The notes: a model not told the origin generated them from the letters alone. Shown: positions 36,840 through 47,420, counted from the stretch's first letter. The stretch: DNA of 64,000 bases from Streptomyces sp. NBC_00287 (GCF_036173105.1 NZ_CP108053.1:2480001-2544000); one strand, 5' to 3'. Made by a program: numbers and translations.

Positions 36840-36853
36840 ACCCCGGAAACGAA

Positions 36854-36880
36854 CCGGGGAGGCGCCCAGCGCCTCCCCGG
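36854..36880 (-). terminator. Terminator of the trpC-M-B-A transcript
   Basis: Perfect 12-bp stem CCGGGGAGGCGC / GCGCCTCCCCGG with loop CCA, 57 bp after the trpA stop and just before the DsbA-like gene. Confidence 0.85.
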
Positions 36881-36936
36881 TCCCAGGTCCACCCGTTCGA
36901 GTGACCCAGACGAAATGTCCCGTCTGATGGCGAGAT

Positions 36937-37751
36937 CTACGCCTGTCCGCGCACGCCCTTCGCCAGGTCACCGGCGAGCGCCCGGACGCCCTCGATGCCG
37001 GCCGCGTGGTCCGGGGCGTCCAGCATCCGCTTCACGAAGGCCGAGCCGACGATCACCCCGTCGGCGAATCCGGCCACCTCGGCCGCCTGCGCGGCGTTGG
37101 AGACGCCGAGCCCGACGCAGACCGGCAGCTCGGTGCCGGTGCCCCGGGTCCGCTCGACCAGGTCCTGCGCCTGCGCGCCGACCGACTCGCGGGTACCGGT
37201 GACGCCCATCAGCGAGGCGGCGTAGACGAAGCCGCTGCCCGCCGCGGTGATCTGCGCGAGCCGCTCGTCCTTGCTGCTCGGCGCCACGACGAACACGGTC
37301 GCGAGCCCGTGCTTCTCGGCGTGCTCCCTCCACAGCGCCGACTCCTGCACCGGCAGGTCGGGCAGGATGCACCCGGCGCCGCCCGCCTCCGCGAGCTCGG
37401 CGGTGAACCGCTCGACGCCGTAGCGGTCGATCGGATTCCAGTACGTCATCACGAGCACCGGCTTCCCGGTCGCCTCGAAGGTCTCGCGGACCGTACGCAT
37501 GACGTCCGCGATCCTGACCCCGCCGCGCAGGGCGATGTCGTCGGCGGTCTGGATGACAGGACCGTCGAGGACCGGGTCGCTGTGCGGCAGACCGACCTCC
37601 ACGACATCCGCGCCGCCGTCGAAGGCGGCCTTGATCGCCTCGATACCGCCGTCCACGGTCGGGAATCCGGCCGGGAGGTAGGCGATGAGCGCCGAGCGCC
37701 CCTCCGCCTTGGCGGCGGCGAGGGTGTCGGACAGCAGCTGAATGTTCCCGC

Positions 37752-37755
<4 letters not shown>
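36937..37755 (-). CDS. trpA: Tryptophan synthase alpha chain
   Basis: A 272-residue TIM barrel that cleaves indole-3-glycerol phosphate to indole and glyceraldehyde 3-phosphate. The catalytic Glu/Asp region is [28 protein letters not shown] and the phosphate-binding [11 protein letters not shown] and VGSAFVKR loops are present. It overlaps trpB by four bases. Cytoplasmic, in an alpha2beta2 complex with TrpB. Normal length. Confidence 0.97.
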
Positions 37756-39035
<1,280 letters not shown>

Positions 39036-39097
39036 GCGTTTACCTCACGGTGAGTGCCGGTGAAAAAACACTATTCGCCGTGGGGGCGGAGATGGTC

Positions 39098-39183
39098 AGT
39101 TGGCTGCGGGACCGTTGTGGCTGGTCGCGCCCGCGCGGCGGTAGCCGCAAATCAACAGAGCCCCGCGCCCCTATCGGGGCGCT
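39098..39183 (-). repeat. Dispersed palindromic repeat between trpM and trpB
   Basis: Runs from AGTTGGCTGCGGGACC through GGTCGCGCCCGCGCGGCGG to the hairpin GCGCCCC-TATC-GGGGCGC (39165-39182). I recognise it as a second, common Streptomyces intergenic repeat, different from the one at 28291. It extends into the last codons of trpM. Confidence 0.75.
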
Positions 39184-39337
39184 GCCATCGACGGCCGTTC
39201 ACCTGCCCGGGTTCGTCTCCGATGACGTACCGCACGCGACGGCCGTGCACCCTGCGTGCGGGCGCGCGGCAACCACGGGGGCGGCAGCCGCGCGCGAGGC
39301 GGGCGTACCTGTCCGTGGTTGTCGTCGTGAGAGTCAT
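39152..39337 (-). CDS. trpM: TrpM, small modulator of tryptophan biosynthesis
   Basis: A 61-residue Arg-rich basic protein (TTTTTDRYARLARGCRPRGC, RAPARRVHGRRVRYVIGDEPG) with no known domain. It lies between trpC and trpB as in S. coelicolor, where the small protein TrpM was reported to influence tryptophan synthesis and differentiation. The start is an ATG 22 bp downstream of the trpC stop. The last ten or so codons lie inside a dispersed repeat, so the C-terminus is likely variable between strains. Identification rests on position, size and resemblance to the remembered S. coelicolor sequence. Confidence 0.75.
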   Translation of the reverse strand: MTLTTTTTDRYARLARGCRPRGCRAPARRVHGRRVRYVIGDEPGQVNGRRWQRPDRGAGLC

Positions 39338-39359
39338 CGCGCCAAAGCCTATCGAAAGA

Positions 39360-40169
39360 TCAGCTGCGCCCGTGCCGCAATGCCGGGTGCTCGCCCGCTG
39401 CCACCAGGTCGGCCACCGCCGACTTGGGGTCGCGGCCGGTGACCAGGGACTCGCCGACCAGGACCGCGTCGGCGCCGGCGTTGGCGTAGGCGATGAGGTC
39501 GTGCGGGCCACGGACGCCGGACTCGGCGATCTTTACGAGGCCGGACGGGATCTCGGGCGCGATGCGCTCGAACGTCCCGCGGTCGACCTCGAGGGTCTTG
39601 AGGTTGCGCGCGTTGACGCCGATGATCTTGGCGCCCGCGTCCACGGCGCGTTCGACCTCGTCCTCGTCGTGCACCTCGACCAGCGGGGTCAGGCCGATGG
39701 ACACCGCGCGCTCGATCAGCGACTCCAGGGCCGACTGGTCGAGGGCCGCGACGATCAGCAGCGCGAGGTCGGCGCCGTACGCGCGGGCCTCCCACAGCTG
39801 GTACGACGTGACGATGAAGTCCTTGCGGAGGACCGGGATGTCCACGCGTGCGCGGACGGCCTCCAGGTCGGCCAGTGAGCCGCCGAAGCGCCGCTGCTCG
39901 GTCAGCACGGAGATGACGGCCGCGCCGCCCGCCTCGTAGTCCGCGGCGAGTCCGGCCGGGTCGGCGATCGCGGCCAGCGCGCCCTTGGAGGGGCTGGAGC
40001 GCTTGACCTCGCAGATCACCTTGACGCCTTCGCCCTTGAGCGCGGCGACCCCGTCCTTGGCCGCGGGAGCCTTCGCCGCGCGCTCCTTGAGCTCGTCGAG
40101 GCTGACGCGCGCCTGCCGCTCCGCGAGGTCGGCACGGACTCCGTCGATGATCTCGTCGAGCACACTCAC
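39360..40169 (-). CDS. trpC: Indole-3-glycerol phosphate synthase
   Basis: A 269-residue TIM barrel that closes the indole ring. [14 protein letters not shown] (catalytic Lys), [20 protein letters not shown] and AESGV and VLVGESLV (phosphate) are all present. Start is GTG behind AAGGGGG. No fused trpF domain, as expected because PriA, encoded at 47417-48145, performs that step. About 120 bp precede it without an evident Trp-rich leader peptide. Confidence 0.96.
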   Translation of the reverse strand: MSVLDEIIDGVRADLAERQARVSLDELKERAAKAPAAKDGVAALKGEGVKVICEVKRSSPSKGALAAIADPAGLAADYEAGGAAVISVLTEQRRFGGSLADLEAVRARVDIPVLRKDFIVTSYQLWEARAYGADLALLIVAALDQSALESLIERAVSIGLTPLVEVHDEDEVERAVDAGAKIIGVNARNLKTLEVDRGTFERIAPEIPSGLVKIAESGVRGPHDLIAYANAGADAVLVGESLVTGRDPKSAVADLVAAGEHPALRHGRS

Positions 40170-40292
40170 GCGAGCGGCCCCCTTCCCGATGCGATGACGA
40201 AAACCGGTGGTCACTGCGATGGTATCCGGAGGAAGGCGTAGGCCTCGCATCCGGTTGACGGCGGTCCCACTACCTGGACGTTCGCCAATTGA

Positions 40293-40730
40293 TCAAGGAT
40301 GCAGCCAGCCACCGAAGGGCAGGTTCCGGACAACCGTGAAGACCAGCAGCAACGCGCCCGCCGTCCACAGCCCGACGGGGCCGGGATCGAGGCGCAGCGG
40401 TCGCCCGCGCGCCGCGCGGACCACCCAGACGGTCCACAGCACGGCGAAGGCCAGATAGCCCAGCACGGCCACCGCGTTGTTCTGGAGCGCCGCCGCGAGG
40501 TCCCCGTGCACGAAGGCGTGGGCGCTGCGCAGTCCGCCGCAGCCGGGGCAGTACAGGCCGGTCAGCTGGAGCAGGGGGCAGGCCGGGTAGTGACCGGGCT
40601 CGTGGGGGTCGACTGTGCCGACGTAGACGAAAGCCCCTACGACGGCCGCGAGCACCCCGGCGGGTACGGCGAGCCGCGCTGCGGTGCTCTGGTGCGTCAC
40701 CCTCCGGCTGTCGGCGTTCACGCCTCGCAT
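40293..40730 (-). CDS. DUF2752 membrane protein
   Basis: A 145-residue protein with about three transmembrane helices. The DUF2752 signature CPLLQLTGLYCPGCGGLRSAHA, a Cys-rich loop after the first helix, is complete. Function unknown. It lies between the HGxxPAAW gene, from which a strong hairpin separates it, and trpC, 123 bp away, so it may be the first gene of the trpC transcript. Start ATG close to GGGGGC; a GTG nine bases later is an alternative. Confidence 0.8.
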   Translation of the reverse strand: MRGVNADSRRVTHQSTAARLAVPAGVLAAVVGAFVYVGTVDPHEPGHYPACPLLQLTGLYCPGCGGLRSAHAFVHGDLAAALQNNAVAVLGYLAFAVLWTVWVVRAARGRPLRLDPGPVGLWTAGALLLVFTVVRNLPFGGWLHP

Positions 40731-40746
40731 TCTGCCCCCAAAACGC

Positions 40747-40775
40747 CTGAGGGGCGGCTCCGGGCCGCCCCTCAG
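40747..40775 (-). terminator. Terminator after the HGxxPAAW gene
   Basis: Perfect 12-bp stem CTGAGGGGCGGC / GCCGCCCCTCAG with loop TCCGG. It divides the tryptophan region into separate transcripts. Confidence 0.85.
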
Positions 40776-40788
40776 AAAGTCGTACGCG

Positions 40789-41037
40789 TCAGCCCTCGAC
40801 GCCGGCAGGCTCGCCACGCTTCTCGAAGTGCGGCTTGCCCTCCTCCTTCGGCATGCCGAGGCCCATGATCTTCATGATCCAGCCGACGATGCCACCGAGG
40901 ACCACGACGCCCATGCCGGCCCAGAAGCCCGCCGGGTTGGCCAGCACCATGAAGGCGCCCGCGACGCAGAAACCGATGAAGGCGATTGTGACACCGGTCC
41001 AGGCGGCCGGGGTGTGACCGTGGCTGCTGCCCGCCAT
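40789..41037 (-). CDS. HGxxPAAW-family small membrane protein
   Basis: An 82-residue protein beginning MAGSSHGHTPAAWTGV, which contains the family's HGxTPAAW motif. Two transmembrane helices follow (TIAFIGFCVAGAFMVLA and GVVVLGGIVGWIMKIMG), then a charged tail. It is found next to trp genes in streptomycetes, suggesting a link with tryptophan synthesis or transport, but no biochemical role is known to me. Start ATG behind GAGGAG. A strong terminator lies immediately downstream. Confidence 0.82.
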   Translation of the reverse strand: MAGSSHGHTPAAWTGVTIAFIGFCVAGAFMVLANPAGFWAGMGVVVLGGIVGWIMKIMGLGMPKEEGKPHFEKRGEPAGVEG

Positions 41038-41136
41038 GACTTGCTCCTCGTTGCTGTGTGTAAGTCTCTGAGCCGGACGCTCAACAGCATTCTCCCGCAC
41101 GCGCACGCGTGCAGTGTTCCGGGGGTCCTTCGCGAG

Positions 41137-41775
41137 TCACGCCCCTGTGGGGTCCTCACCCCGGTCCAGCGCCTTCCACAGGTCCTCGGGCCGGTCAGGA
41201 TCGACCACCGGAGCCTTACGAGGCCGGGGCGCTCCCGAACGCTCGTACCGGCTCGACATCGCCGGCCACACCGACGCGTACCGCAGCGCCAGCAACCCGG
41301 CGATCAGCATCAGCACCCCACCGGCAGCCGCGACATACGGCCACGCGGTATGGCTGAGGGAAGCCACCGCCGCAGCAGTGTCCCCCGTGGCCTGCGCCGC
41401 CTTCTCGTCCAGCGCGGAACTGTCACCCGCGCCGATCAGCGACGCGGCAACCGTCCCGGCGCCCGACAGCGCGAGCAGCCCCGCGACGAACACGCGACCA
41501 AGTTTGCGGACGGCGAAGACGGCGACCAGCGCGGCGAGGCCCACTATGGCGAGCGACGCGGGCACGCCCGTGACGTCACTTCCGCTCGCGGTGAGGGGGA
41601 AGTCGCCGCCCGCCACGGTCGCGGTGCCCTCCGACCACCGCTGACGGGTGGCCAGCAGCGCCACGGCCGCGCCGAGCGCGCCGGACAGCAGGGCCACGGC
41701 GAGGCTGAGGCGGCCGGCCCGGGCGGACCCTGGGGCTTCGGAACGGGGGTGAGGAACAGCAGTCACGTACTCCAC
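41137..41775 (-). CDS. Trp biosynthesis-associated membrane protein (TIGR02234 family)
   Basis: A 212-residue protein with about four hydrophobic helices and a cytoplasmic C-terminal tail (PVVDPDRPEDLWKALDRGEDP). The loop ATRQRWSEGTATV with W and charged residues is typical of the actinobacterial family always found beside trpE. Function unknown. Starts with GTG, roughly 50 bp after trpE, across a hairpin. Possibly a membrane partner of anthranilate synthase or a transporter component; inference only. Confidence 0.8.
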   Translation of the reverse strand: MEYVTAVPHPRSEAPGSARAGRLSLAVALLSGALGAAVALLATRQRWSEGTATVAGGDFPLTASGSDVTGVPASLAIVGLAALVAVFAVRKLGRVFVAGLLALSGAGTVAASLIGAGDSSALDEKAAQATGDTAAAVASLSHTAWPYVAAAGGVLMLIAGLLALRYASVWPAMSSRYERSGAPRPRKAPVVDPDRPEDLWKALDRGEDPTGA

Positions 41776-41782
41776 TATCGCC

Positions 41783-41814
41783 TGAACCCCGGGCGAACCA
41801 TCACCCGGGGTTCA
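41783..41814 (-). terminator. Hairpin after trpE
   Basis: Perfect 11-bp stem TGAACCCCGGG / CCCGGGGTTCA with a ten-base loop between the trpE stop and the TIGR02234 gene; a terminator or partial attenuator. Confidence 0.65.
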
Positions 41815-41827
41815 TATGAGAAGCGCC

Positions 41828-43306
41828 CTATTTCTTCAGACGGTTCGCCGTGTGCACCGCGCGCAGGACCGCCGCCGCCTTGTTGCGGCACTCCGTGTCC
41901 TCCGCGACCGGGTCGGAGTCGGCGACGATTCCGGCGCCCGCCTGGACGTAGGCGGTGCCGTCGCGCAGCAGCGCCGTACGGATGGCGATGGCGGTGTCGG
42001 AGTCGCCCGCGAAGTCGAGGTAGCCGACGCAGCCGCCGTACAACCCGCGCCGGGACGGCTCGAGTTCGTCGATGATCTGCATCGCGCGGGGCTTCGGGGC
42101 GCCGGAGAGGGTGCCTGCCGGGAAGCAGGCCGTCAGGACGTCGAAGGCGGTGCGGCCCTCGGCGACCTTGCCGGTCACCGTGGAGACGATGTGCATCACA
42201 TGCGAGTAGCGCTCGATGGACATGAAGTCGACGACCTCCACGGAGCCCGGCTCGCAGACCCGGCCGAGGTCGTTGCGGCCGAGGTCGACGAGCATGAGGT
42301 GCTCGGCGCGCTCCTTGGGGTCGGCGAGCAGGTCGTCGGCGAGGGCCTGGTCCTCCTGCGGGGTGGCCCCGCGCCACCGGGTGCCGGCGATCGGGTGGAC
42401 CATGGCCCGTCCGTCCTCGACCTTCACCAGCGCCTCCGGGGAGGAGCCGACGACGTCGAAGCCGTCGAAGCGGAAGAGGTACATGTACGGCGACGGGTTG
42501 GTCGCCCGCAGGACCCGGTAGACGTCCAACGCGCTTGCCGTGCACGGCGTTTCGAAGCGCTGGGAGGGGACGACCTGGAAGGCCTCGCCGGCCCGGATGC
42601 GCTCCTTGATGTCCTCGACGGCCGCCTGGAAGTCCTCGCCGCCCCACAGGGCGGTGTACTCGGGCAGTTCGGAGGGCGGGAGGACGGCCGGGGGCTGGGC
42701 GACCGCGCGGGAGAGGTCGGCCTCCATGGCGTCCAGGCGGGCGACCGCGTCCGCGTAGGCCTCGTCGACGCCGGTGTCGAGGTCGTTGTGGTTGATCGCG
42801 TTGGCGATCAGCAGGACCGAGCCCTCCCAGTGGTCCATGACCGCGAGGTCGCTGGTCAGGAGCATGGTCAGCTCGGGGAGCTTCAGGTCGTCGCGCTCAC
42901 CGGGGCCGATCTTCTCCAGGCGGCGCACGATGTCGTAGCCGAGGTAGCCGACCATGCCGCCGGTGAAGGGCGGCATGCCCTCCTGGTGGGGGGTGTGCAG
43001 GGCCTCGATGGTGGCGCGCAGGGCGGCGAGCGGGTCGCCGTCGGTGGGGACGCCGACGGGCGGGGCGCCGAGCCAGTGCGCCTGGCCGTCGCGCGCCGTC
43101 AACGTCGCCGCCGAGCGGACGCCCACGAAGGAGTACCGGGACCAGGAGCGGCCGTTCTCCGCGGACTCCAGCAGGAAGGTGCCGGGGCGCTCGGCGGCAA
43201 GCTTGCGGTAGAGCGCGACCGGGGTGTCGCCGTCGGCGAGGAGCTTGCGCGTGACCGGGATGACGCGCCGGTCGGTGGCGAGCTTGCGGAAGGTCTCGAG
43301 GTCCAT
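41828..43306 (-). CDS. trpE: Anthranilate synthase component I
   Basis: A 492-residue TrpE. N-terminal regulatory domain with [16 protein letters not shown] (the feedback LLES site), then the chorismate-binding domain with [48 protein letters not shown] and [10 protein letters not shown]. It makes anthranilate from chorismate with ammonia from a TrpG subunit, which is not encoded in the window. The gene follows hisI by 11 bp on the same strand, so the two are probably co-transcribed. Confidence 0.95.
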   Translation of the reverse strand: MDLETFRKLATDRRVIPVTRKLLADGDTPVALYRKLAAERPGTFLLESAENGRSWSRYSFVGVRSAATLTARDGQAHWLGAPPVGVPTDGDPLAALRATIEALHTPHQEGMPPFTGGMVGYLGYDIVRRLEKIGPGERDDLKLPELTMLLTSDLAVMDHWEGSVLLIANAINHNDLDTGVDEAYADAVARLDAMEADLSRAVAQPPAVLPPSELPEYTALWGGEDFQAAVEDIKERIRAGEAFQVVPSQRFETPCTASALDVYRVLRATNPSPYMYLFRFDGFDVVGSSPEALVKVEDGRAMVHPIAGTRWRGATPQEDQALADDLLADPKERAEHLMLVDLGRNDLGRVCEPGSVEVVDFMSIERYSHVMHIVSTVTGKVAEGRTAFDVLTACFPAGTLSGAPKPRAMQIIDELEPSRRGLYGGCVGYLDFAGDSDTAIAIRTALLRDGTAYVQAGAGIVADSDPVAEDTECRNKAAAVLRAVHTANRLKK

Positions 43307-43317
43307 GGCCGGTGACC

Positions 43318-43710
43318 TTACTGATCTCCGGCGGGTACGCCGGAATCCTTGAGCAGGACGTCGGTGTCGAAGCAGGTGCGGGCGCCGGTGTGGCAGGCGG
43401 CGCCGACCTGGTCGACCTGGACGAGGACGGTGTCGGCGTCGCAGTCGAGGGCGACGGACTTGACCCATTGGAAGTGGCCGGAGGTGTCGCCCTTGACCCA
43501 GTACTCCTGGCGGCTGCGCGACCAGTAAGTGCAGCGGCCTGTGGTCAGGGTGCGATGCAGCGCCTCGTCGTCCATCCAGCCGAGCATGAGCACCTCACCG
43601 GTGTCGTACTGCTGGGCGATGGCGGGGAGGAGCCCGTCGGCGCTGCGCTTGAGGCGCGCGGCGATCTCGGGGTCCAACTGGCTGGGCTGACGGGGCGTGC
43701 TGGTGGTCAT
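43318..43710 (-). CDS. hisI: Phosphoribosyl-AMP cyclohydrolase
   Basis: A 130-residue His[27 protein letters not shown], the metal-binding DCDADT and the Cys-rich CHTGARTCF segment are intact. It opens the adenine ring of phosphoribosyl-AMP in histidine biosynthesis; the HisE pyrophosphohydrolase is separate and not in the window. It sits apart from the main his operon and directly ahead of trpE. ATG start of MTTSTPRQ, divergent from the TIGR03085 gene. Confidence 0.95.
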   Translation of the reverse strand: MTTSTPRQPSQLDPEIAARLKRSADGLLPAIAQQYDTGEVLMLGWMDDEALHRTLTTGRCTYWSRSRQEYWVKGDTSGHFQWVKSVALDCDADTVLVQVDQVGAACHTGARTCFDTDVLLKDSGVPAGDQ

Positions 43711-43793
43711 GGGTGCAATTGTGCCAAGCGGCACTGACAGTGACTGTCCCGTGTCCACTGGGCGGACCCGAAGGGTGGTCGTAGGCTGACGGC

Positions 43794-44429
43794 ATGTCGA
43801 CTTTCGCCAAGCGTGAACGACTTCTGCTGGCCGACCTCCTGGAGGCCGAGGGCCCGGACGCCCCGACCTTGTGCGAGGGCTGGACCACCCGCGACCTCGC
43901 CGCGCACATCGTGGTCCGCGAGCGCCGCCCCGATGCCGCCGGCGGCATCCTGATCAAGCCGCTCGCCGCCCGCCTGGAGCGGGTGATGGCGGAGTTCGCG
44001 GACAAGCCGTACGAGGAACTGATCCAGCTGATCCGGACCGGCCCGCCGCGTTTCTCGCCGTTCTCGTTGAAGCAGGTCGAGGAGATGTCCAACACGGTGG
44101 AGTTCTACGTCCACACCGAGGACGTCCGCCGGGCCCGCCCGGACTGGACGCCCCGCGAGCTGGACCCGGTCTTCCAGGACGCCCTGTGGTCCCGTCTGGA
44201 GCGCACCGCCCGCCTGATGGGCCGCGGCACCCCGACCGGCCTGGTGCTGCGCCGCCCGGACGGCCAGACGGCGGTCGCCCAGCGCGGTACACCGGTGGTG
44301 ACGGCGACCGGCCAGCCGTCGGAGCTGCTGCTCTTCCTCTACGGCCGGCAGAACGCGGCCGAGGTGGAGCTGGAGGGCGACAAGGACGCGATCACGAAGC
44401 TGGGCGAGGGCAAGCAGCTGGGGATCTGA
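43794..44429 (+). CDS. TIGR03085-family metal-binding protein (mycothiol-dependent DinB-like)
   Basis: A 211-residue DinB/YfiT-fold protein. The N-terminal [18 protein letters not shown] carries the first metal His. [14 protein letters not shown] carries a second His/Asp pair typical of TIGR03085 / mycothiol-dependent maleylpyruvate isomerase N-terminal domains. Such enzymes use mycothiol, the thiol of actinobacteria, for transfer or detoxification. The substrate is unknown. Single gene, ending 3 bp from the convergent MFS gene. Confidence 0.8.
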   Translation: MSTFAKRERLLLADLLEAEGPDAPTLCEGWTTRDLAAHIVVRERRPDAAGGILIKPLAARLERVMAEFADKPYEELIQLIRTGPPRFSPFSLKQVEEMSNTVEFYVHTEDVRRARPDWTPRELDPVFQDALWSRLERTARLMGRGTPTGLVLRRPDGQTAVAQRGTPVVTATGQPSELLLFLYGRQNAAEVELEGDKDAITKLGEGKQLGI

Positions 44430-44432
44430 GGA

Positions 44433-45671
44433 TCACTTCGGGAGCTCGGCACGGCGCAGGTCGCGTACGGACAGCGCGATCACCCCGCCGAGCCCGCACA
44501 ACGCCGCGCTGACCACGAAGACCGGTCCGGTGCCCCAGACGCCGATCGCGGCGGCGGACAGCGGCATGCTCAGCGGGGCGAACCCGAGGCTGACCAGCGA
44601 GGACACGGCCGTGACCCGGCCCAGGCAGGCCGGCTCCGACTGGGTCTGGAGCAGCGCCCCGCACATGGCGCCGCTCAGCCCCGCGAGCAGCCCGACGAGC
44701 AGGGCGACCCCGACGGCCGCGCCCACCGTGGGCACGTAGGCCAGCGCACCGATCGCGACCGACCCGGCGATGATCGCGTACCCCGCCACCTGCCCGGCGT
44801 GCGGCAGCCGCCCGCGCACGGTCAGCAGCAGGGAGGCGGCCCCGGCGCCGACGCCGAACCCGGCGAGCACCCAGCCCATCCCGGAGGCGCCCCAGCCCCG
44901 CTCGTCGGCGAGCAGCGCCAGACCGACGTTGAGCGGGCCGACGAACCCGAGGTCGCCGAGGGCGATGGCGAGCATCAGCGGGGCGAGCACCCGGTGGCGG
45001 CGGATGTAGCGGAGTCCGGCCACCAGATCGCGCCAGGCGGTGTCCCCACGCGCGGGCGCCTTGTCGTCGGCGGGCAGCTCTCGCACCCGTACGGCCATCA
45101 GCAGCGGCACCGACACCGCGATCAGCAGCCCGGCGAGCCCGAACGCGGCCGCGGCCCCGCCGACGGCCACCCCTAGCCCGCCCAGCGGACCGCCGACCAC
45201 GCTCGCGAAACGGATCGCAAGCCCCCGCATGCCTTGCACGCGCGCGAGTTGGTCGCGTGTCGTCACGCGCGCGGGGAGGGCGCCCACGGCCGGCATGAAC
45301 ACGGCGTCGACGGTGCCGAAGACCAGCCCGAGCACGGCCAGCGGCCACAGCCCTGGACTGGTGAGGAAGAGCAGCGCCGCCACCGCGAGCACGGCCGCGC
45401 AGCGCACGATGTCGCTGCCGATCACGACCTTGCGTGGCCCGAGCCGATCGGCGAGCACTCCCCCGCCGAGCAACAACAGGGCCCGCGGCACGGCGCTCAC
45501 CGCCATGACCACTCCGGCCTGCGAGGGCGAGCCCGCCTGGACGGCCGCCCAGGACAGGGCGATGTAGTAGACGCTGTCGCCGATCATCGAGGAGGTGTAG
45601 GCGGCGAGCCAGCGCAGGACGTTGCCGTCGCGGTGGGCGACAGCGGGTGGGGCTATGAGCGTGGCGGTCAC
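44433..45671 (-). CDS. MFS efflux transporter
   Basis: A 412-residue major facilitator with twelve hydrophobic segments. The loop 2-3 motif GGGVLADRLGPRKVV is the classical MFS motif A. It belongs to the enterobactin-exporter/MdfA-like (MFS_3) group, usually drug or siderophore efflux. The start is GTG. The upstream neighbour on the same strand, 14 bp away, is a truncated ArsR-type regulator, which probably once controlled it. Substrate unknown. Confidence 0.85.
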   Translation of the reverse strand: MTATLIAPPAVAHRDGNVLRWLAAYTSSMIGDSVYYIALSWAAVQAGSPSQAGVVMAVSAVPRALLLLGGGVLADRLGPRKVVIGSDIVRCAAVLAVAALLFLTSPGLWPLAVLGLVFGTVDAVFMPAVGALPARVTTRDQLARVQGMRGLAIRFASVVGGPLGGLGVAVGGAAAAFGLAGLLIAVSVPLLMAVRVRELPADDKAPARGDTAWRDLVAGLRYIRRHRVLAPLMLAIALGDLGFVGPLNVGLALLADERGWGASGMGWVLAGFGVGAGAASLLLTVRGRLPHAGQVAGYAIIAGSVAIGALAYVPTVGAAVGVALLVGLLAGLSGAMCGALLQTQSEPACLGRVTAVSSLVSLGFAPLSMPLSAAAIGVWGTGPVFVVSAALCGLGGVIALSVRDLRRAELPK

Positions 45672-45685
45672 GGGAGGGTGCCCTC

Positions 45686-46096
45686 TCAGACGCGGAACGG
45701 GAAGCCGTACATGTGCAGGGCGATGTGTTCGCGCCCCTCGCTCTCACCGGCGGCCTCACGGGCGCGCCCTTGCTCGTCGTACTTCTTCAGCACCTCCAGC
45801 AAGTCCTCTGCCAGGTCGGCCAGTTCACCGGCCGTCAGCCTCAGCAGCGACTCCGAGTCGATGACGGCCCCGTTCCACTCCGTGCCCCAATGGGCGCGCT
45901 CGTCGAGGTAGGTGCGGTACATGTCGGCACGCTGCTCCTGGAAGAGCCGGGAGGCTGCCACATGGGCCGCGACCTTCTCCGGCGCGTCCCGGAAGTCCGT
46001 GCTGCGGACGGAGACGCCGTCCGAGGCGGGCTGCCACCACCGCTCCCGCGCGTCCCCGCTGCCCGCGTCGGCCTCCTCGATCAGCCCGTGCGACAC
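45686..46096 (-). pseudogene. N-terminally truncated ArsR-type regulator of the MFS gene
   Basis: The 136 residues from GLIEEADAGSGDARERWWQP onward read as the wing and C-terminal part of a streptomycete ArsR/winged-helix regulator (AHVAASRLFQEQRADMYRTY, WNGAVIDSESLLRLTAGEL). The preceding recognition helix (usually SGATSYHLRQLAE) is missing. Only SGAVSH precedes the wing, and within 80 bp the his operon terminator begins. A GTG with a GGAG just upstream could still start a short protein, but it would have no DNA-binding helix. Either a decayed gene or a shortened, non-DNA-binding protein. Confidence 0.6.
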
Positions 46097-46171
46097 CGCT
46101 CCGCTGGGAGGCAGAAGCGAGGCGTACCCGGAGCAGGCCCATGGGCGTCCATCTTCATGAAGCTGGGCAAA

Positions 46172-46204
46172 GAAGGGCCCGGCCACGCACTGGCCGGGCC
46201 CTTC
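46172..46204 (-). terminator. Terminator of the histidine operon
   Basis: Perfect 14-bp stem GAAGGGCCCGGCCA / TGGCCGGGCCCTTC with a five-base loop, 63 bp after the hisF stop. Confidence 0.85.
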
Positions 46205-46266
46205 CCCAAGTCCACCCAAAGCTGCGGGATCCGCATGCCAGGAACCCGGCTGAGCTCAGTGCGGCC

Positions 46267-47022
46267 TCACCGAACCGGATGCCCCGCCTCCCGCAGCGCC
46301 TGCTTCACCTCGCCGATCCGCAGGTCGCCGAAGTGGAACACCGACGCCGCGAGTACCGCGTCCGCGCCCGCCTCGATCGCCGGGGCGAAGTCGCCGAGCT
46401 TTCCGGCGCCGCCGGAAGCGATCACCGGGACCGATACGTGCTTGCGCACCGCCTCGATCATCTCGATGTCGTAGCCGTCCTTCGTGCCGTCCGCGTCCAT
46501 CGAGTTGAGCAGGATCTCGCCCGCGCCCAGCTCCGCGGCCCGGTGCGCCCACTCGACCGCGTCGATGCCGGTGCCCTTGCGGCCGCCGTGGGTCGTCACC
46601 TCGAAGCCGCCGGAGGGGGTGCGCCGGGCGTCCACCGACAGGACCAGCACCTGTCGCCCGAACCGCTCCGCGATCTCACGGATCAGGTCGGGACGGGCGA
46701 TGGCGGCCGTGTTGACGCCCACCTTGTCCGCGCCCGCGCGCAGCAGCTTGTCCACGTCCTCGGCCGTACGGACGCCGCCGCCGACCGTGAGCGGGATGAA
46801 CACCTGCTCGGCGGTGCGGCGCACCACGTCGTACGTCGTCTCGCGGTTGCCGGACGACGCGGTGATGTCCAGGAACGTCAGCTCGTCGGCGCCCTCGGCG
46901 TCGTAGACCTTGGCCATTTCGACGGGGTCGCCCGCGTCGCGCAGGTTCTGGAAGTTGACGCCCTTGACGACCCGGCCGTTGTCCACGTCCAGGCAGGGGA
47001 TGACTCGGACCGCCAGGGTCAT
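46267..47022 (-). CDS. hisF: Imidazole glycerol phosphate synthase, cyclase subunit
   Basis: A 251-residue TIM barrel. [18 protein letters not shown] with the catalytic Asp, [30 protein letters not shown] (second catalytic Asp) and [11 protein letters not shown] are complete. With HisH it converts PRFAR and glutamine-derived ammonia to IGP and AICAR. It overlaps ridA by four bases. Last gene of the operon, followed by a strong hairpin. Confidence 0.97.
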   Translation of the reverse strand: MTLAVRVIPCLDVDNGRVVKGVNFQNLRDAGDPVEMAKVYDAEGADELTFLDITASSGNRETTYDVVRRTAEQVFIPLTVGGGVRTAEDVDKLLRAGADKVGVNTAAIARPDLIREIAERFGRQVLVLSVDARRTPSGGFEVTTHGGRKGTGIDAVEWAHRAAELGAGEILLNSMDADGTKDGYDIEMIEAVRKHVSVPVIASGGAGKLGDFAPAIEAGADAVLAASVFHFGDLRIGEVKQALREAGHPVR

Positions 47023-47420
47023 GAATCCACGGCTCCTCTGAATGCTTCTATTTCCACTTCGACCAGGATGCGCGAGTCCACGAAGCCCTCCACCACGAGC
47101 AGCGTCGAGACCGGGCGCACCTCGTCGAAGAGTTCCTTGTGGGCCCGGCCCACCGCGTCCACGTCCCGCGCATGGGTCAGGTACATCCGCGTACGGACCA
47201 CCGAACCGACCCCGAGCCCGAACTCGCCGATCGCCTCGATCGCGCTGGTGAAGGCCATCTTGGCCTGTTCGTACGGGTCGCCCTCGCCGTACAGCACATC
47301 GCCCTTCAAGGACGTCGTGCCGGCCACCAGCACACGGTCCCCCGCCGCGACGGCGCGTGCAAAACCGAAGGACTCTTCCCAGGGACTCCCGCTCTGCACA
47401 CGCCGTACGGCATCGCTCAT
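47019..47420 (-). CDS. RidA-family (YjgF/YER057c/UK114) deaminase
   Basis: A 133-residue Rid-family protein. The C-terminal Arg-containing [10 protein letters not shown] and the [10 protein letters not shown] end are typical; the family forms trimers. RidA proteins hydrolyse reactive enamines such as 2-aminoacrylate that damage PLP enzymes. Overlaps hisF and priA by four bases on each side, so it is a true member of the his operon. It could protect HisC or other PLP enzymes; this is inference. The catalytic Arg of authentic RidA appears conserved, but subfamily assignment needs alignment. Confidence 0.85.
   Translation of the reverse strand: MSDAVRRVQSGSPWEESFGFARAVAAGDRVLVAGTTSLKGDVLYGEGDPYEQAKMAFTSAIEAIGEFGLGVGSVVRTRMYLTHARDVDAVGRAHKELFDEVRPVSTLLVVEGFVDSRILVEVEIEAFRGAVDS

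Noticed and set aside
36840..36971. Longer N-terminus for the DsbA-like protein
   Set aside because: The extension crosses the perfect trp operon hairpin at 36854-36880 and carries no homology; the GTG at the SEKNREGK tail is better.
40170..40292. Possible trp attenuator or Trp-rich leader peptide before trpC
   Set aside because: No short frame with clustered Trp codons and no alternative hairpin pair were visible.
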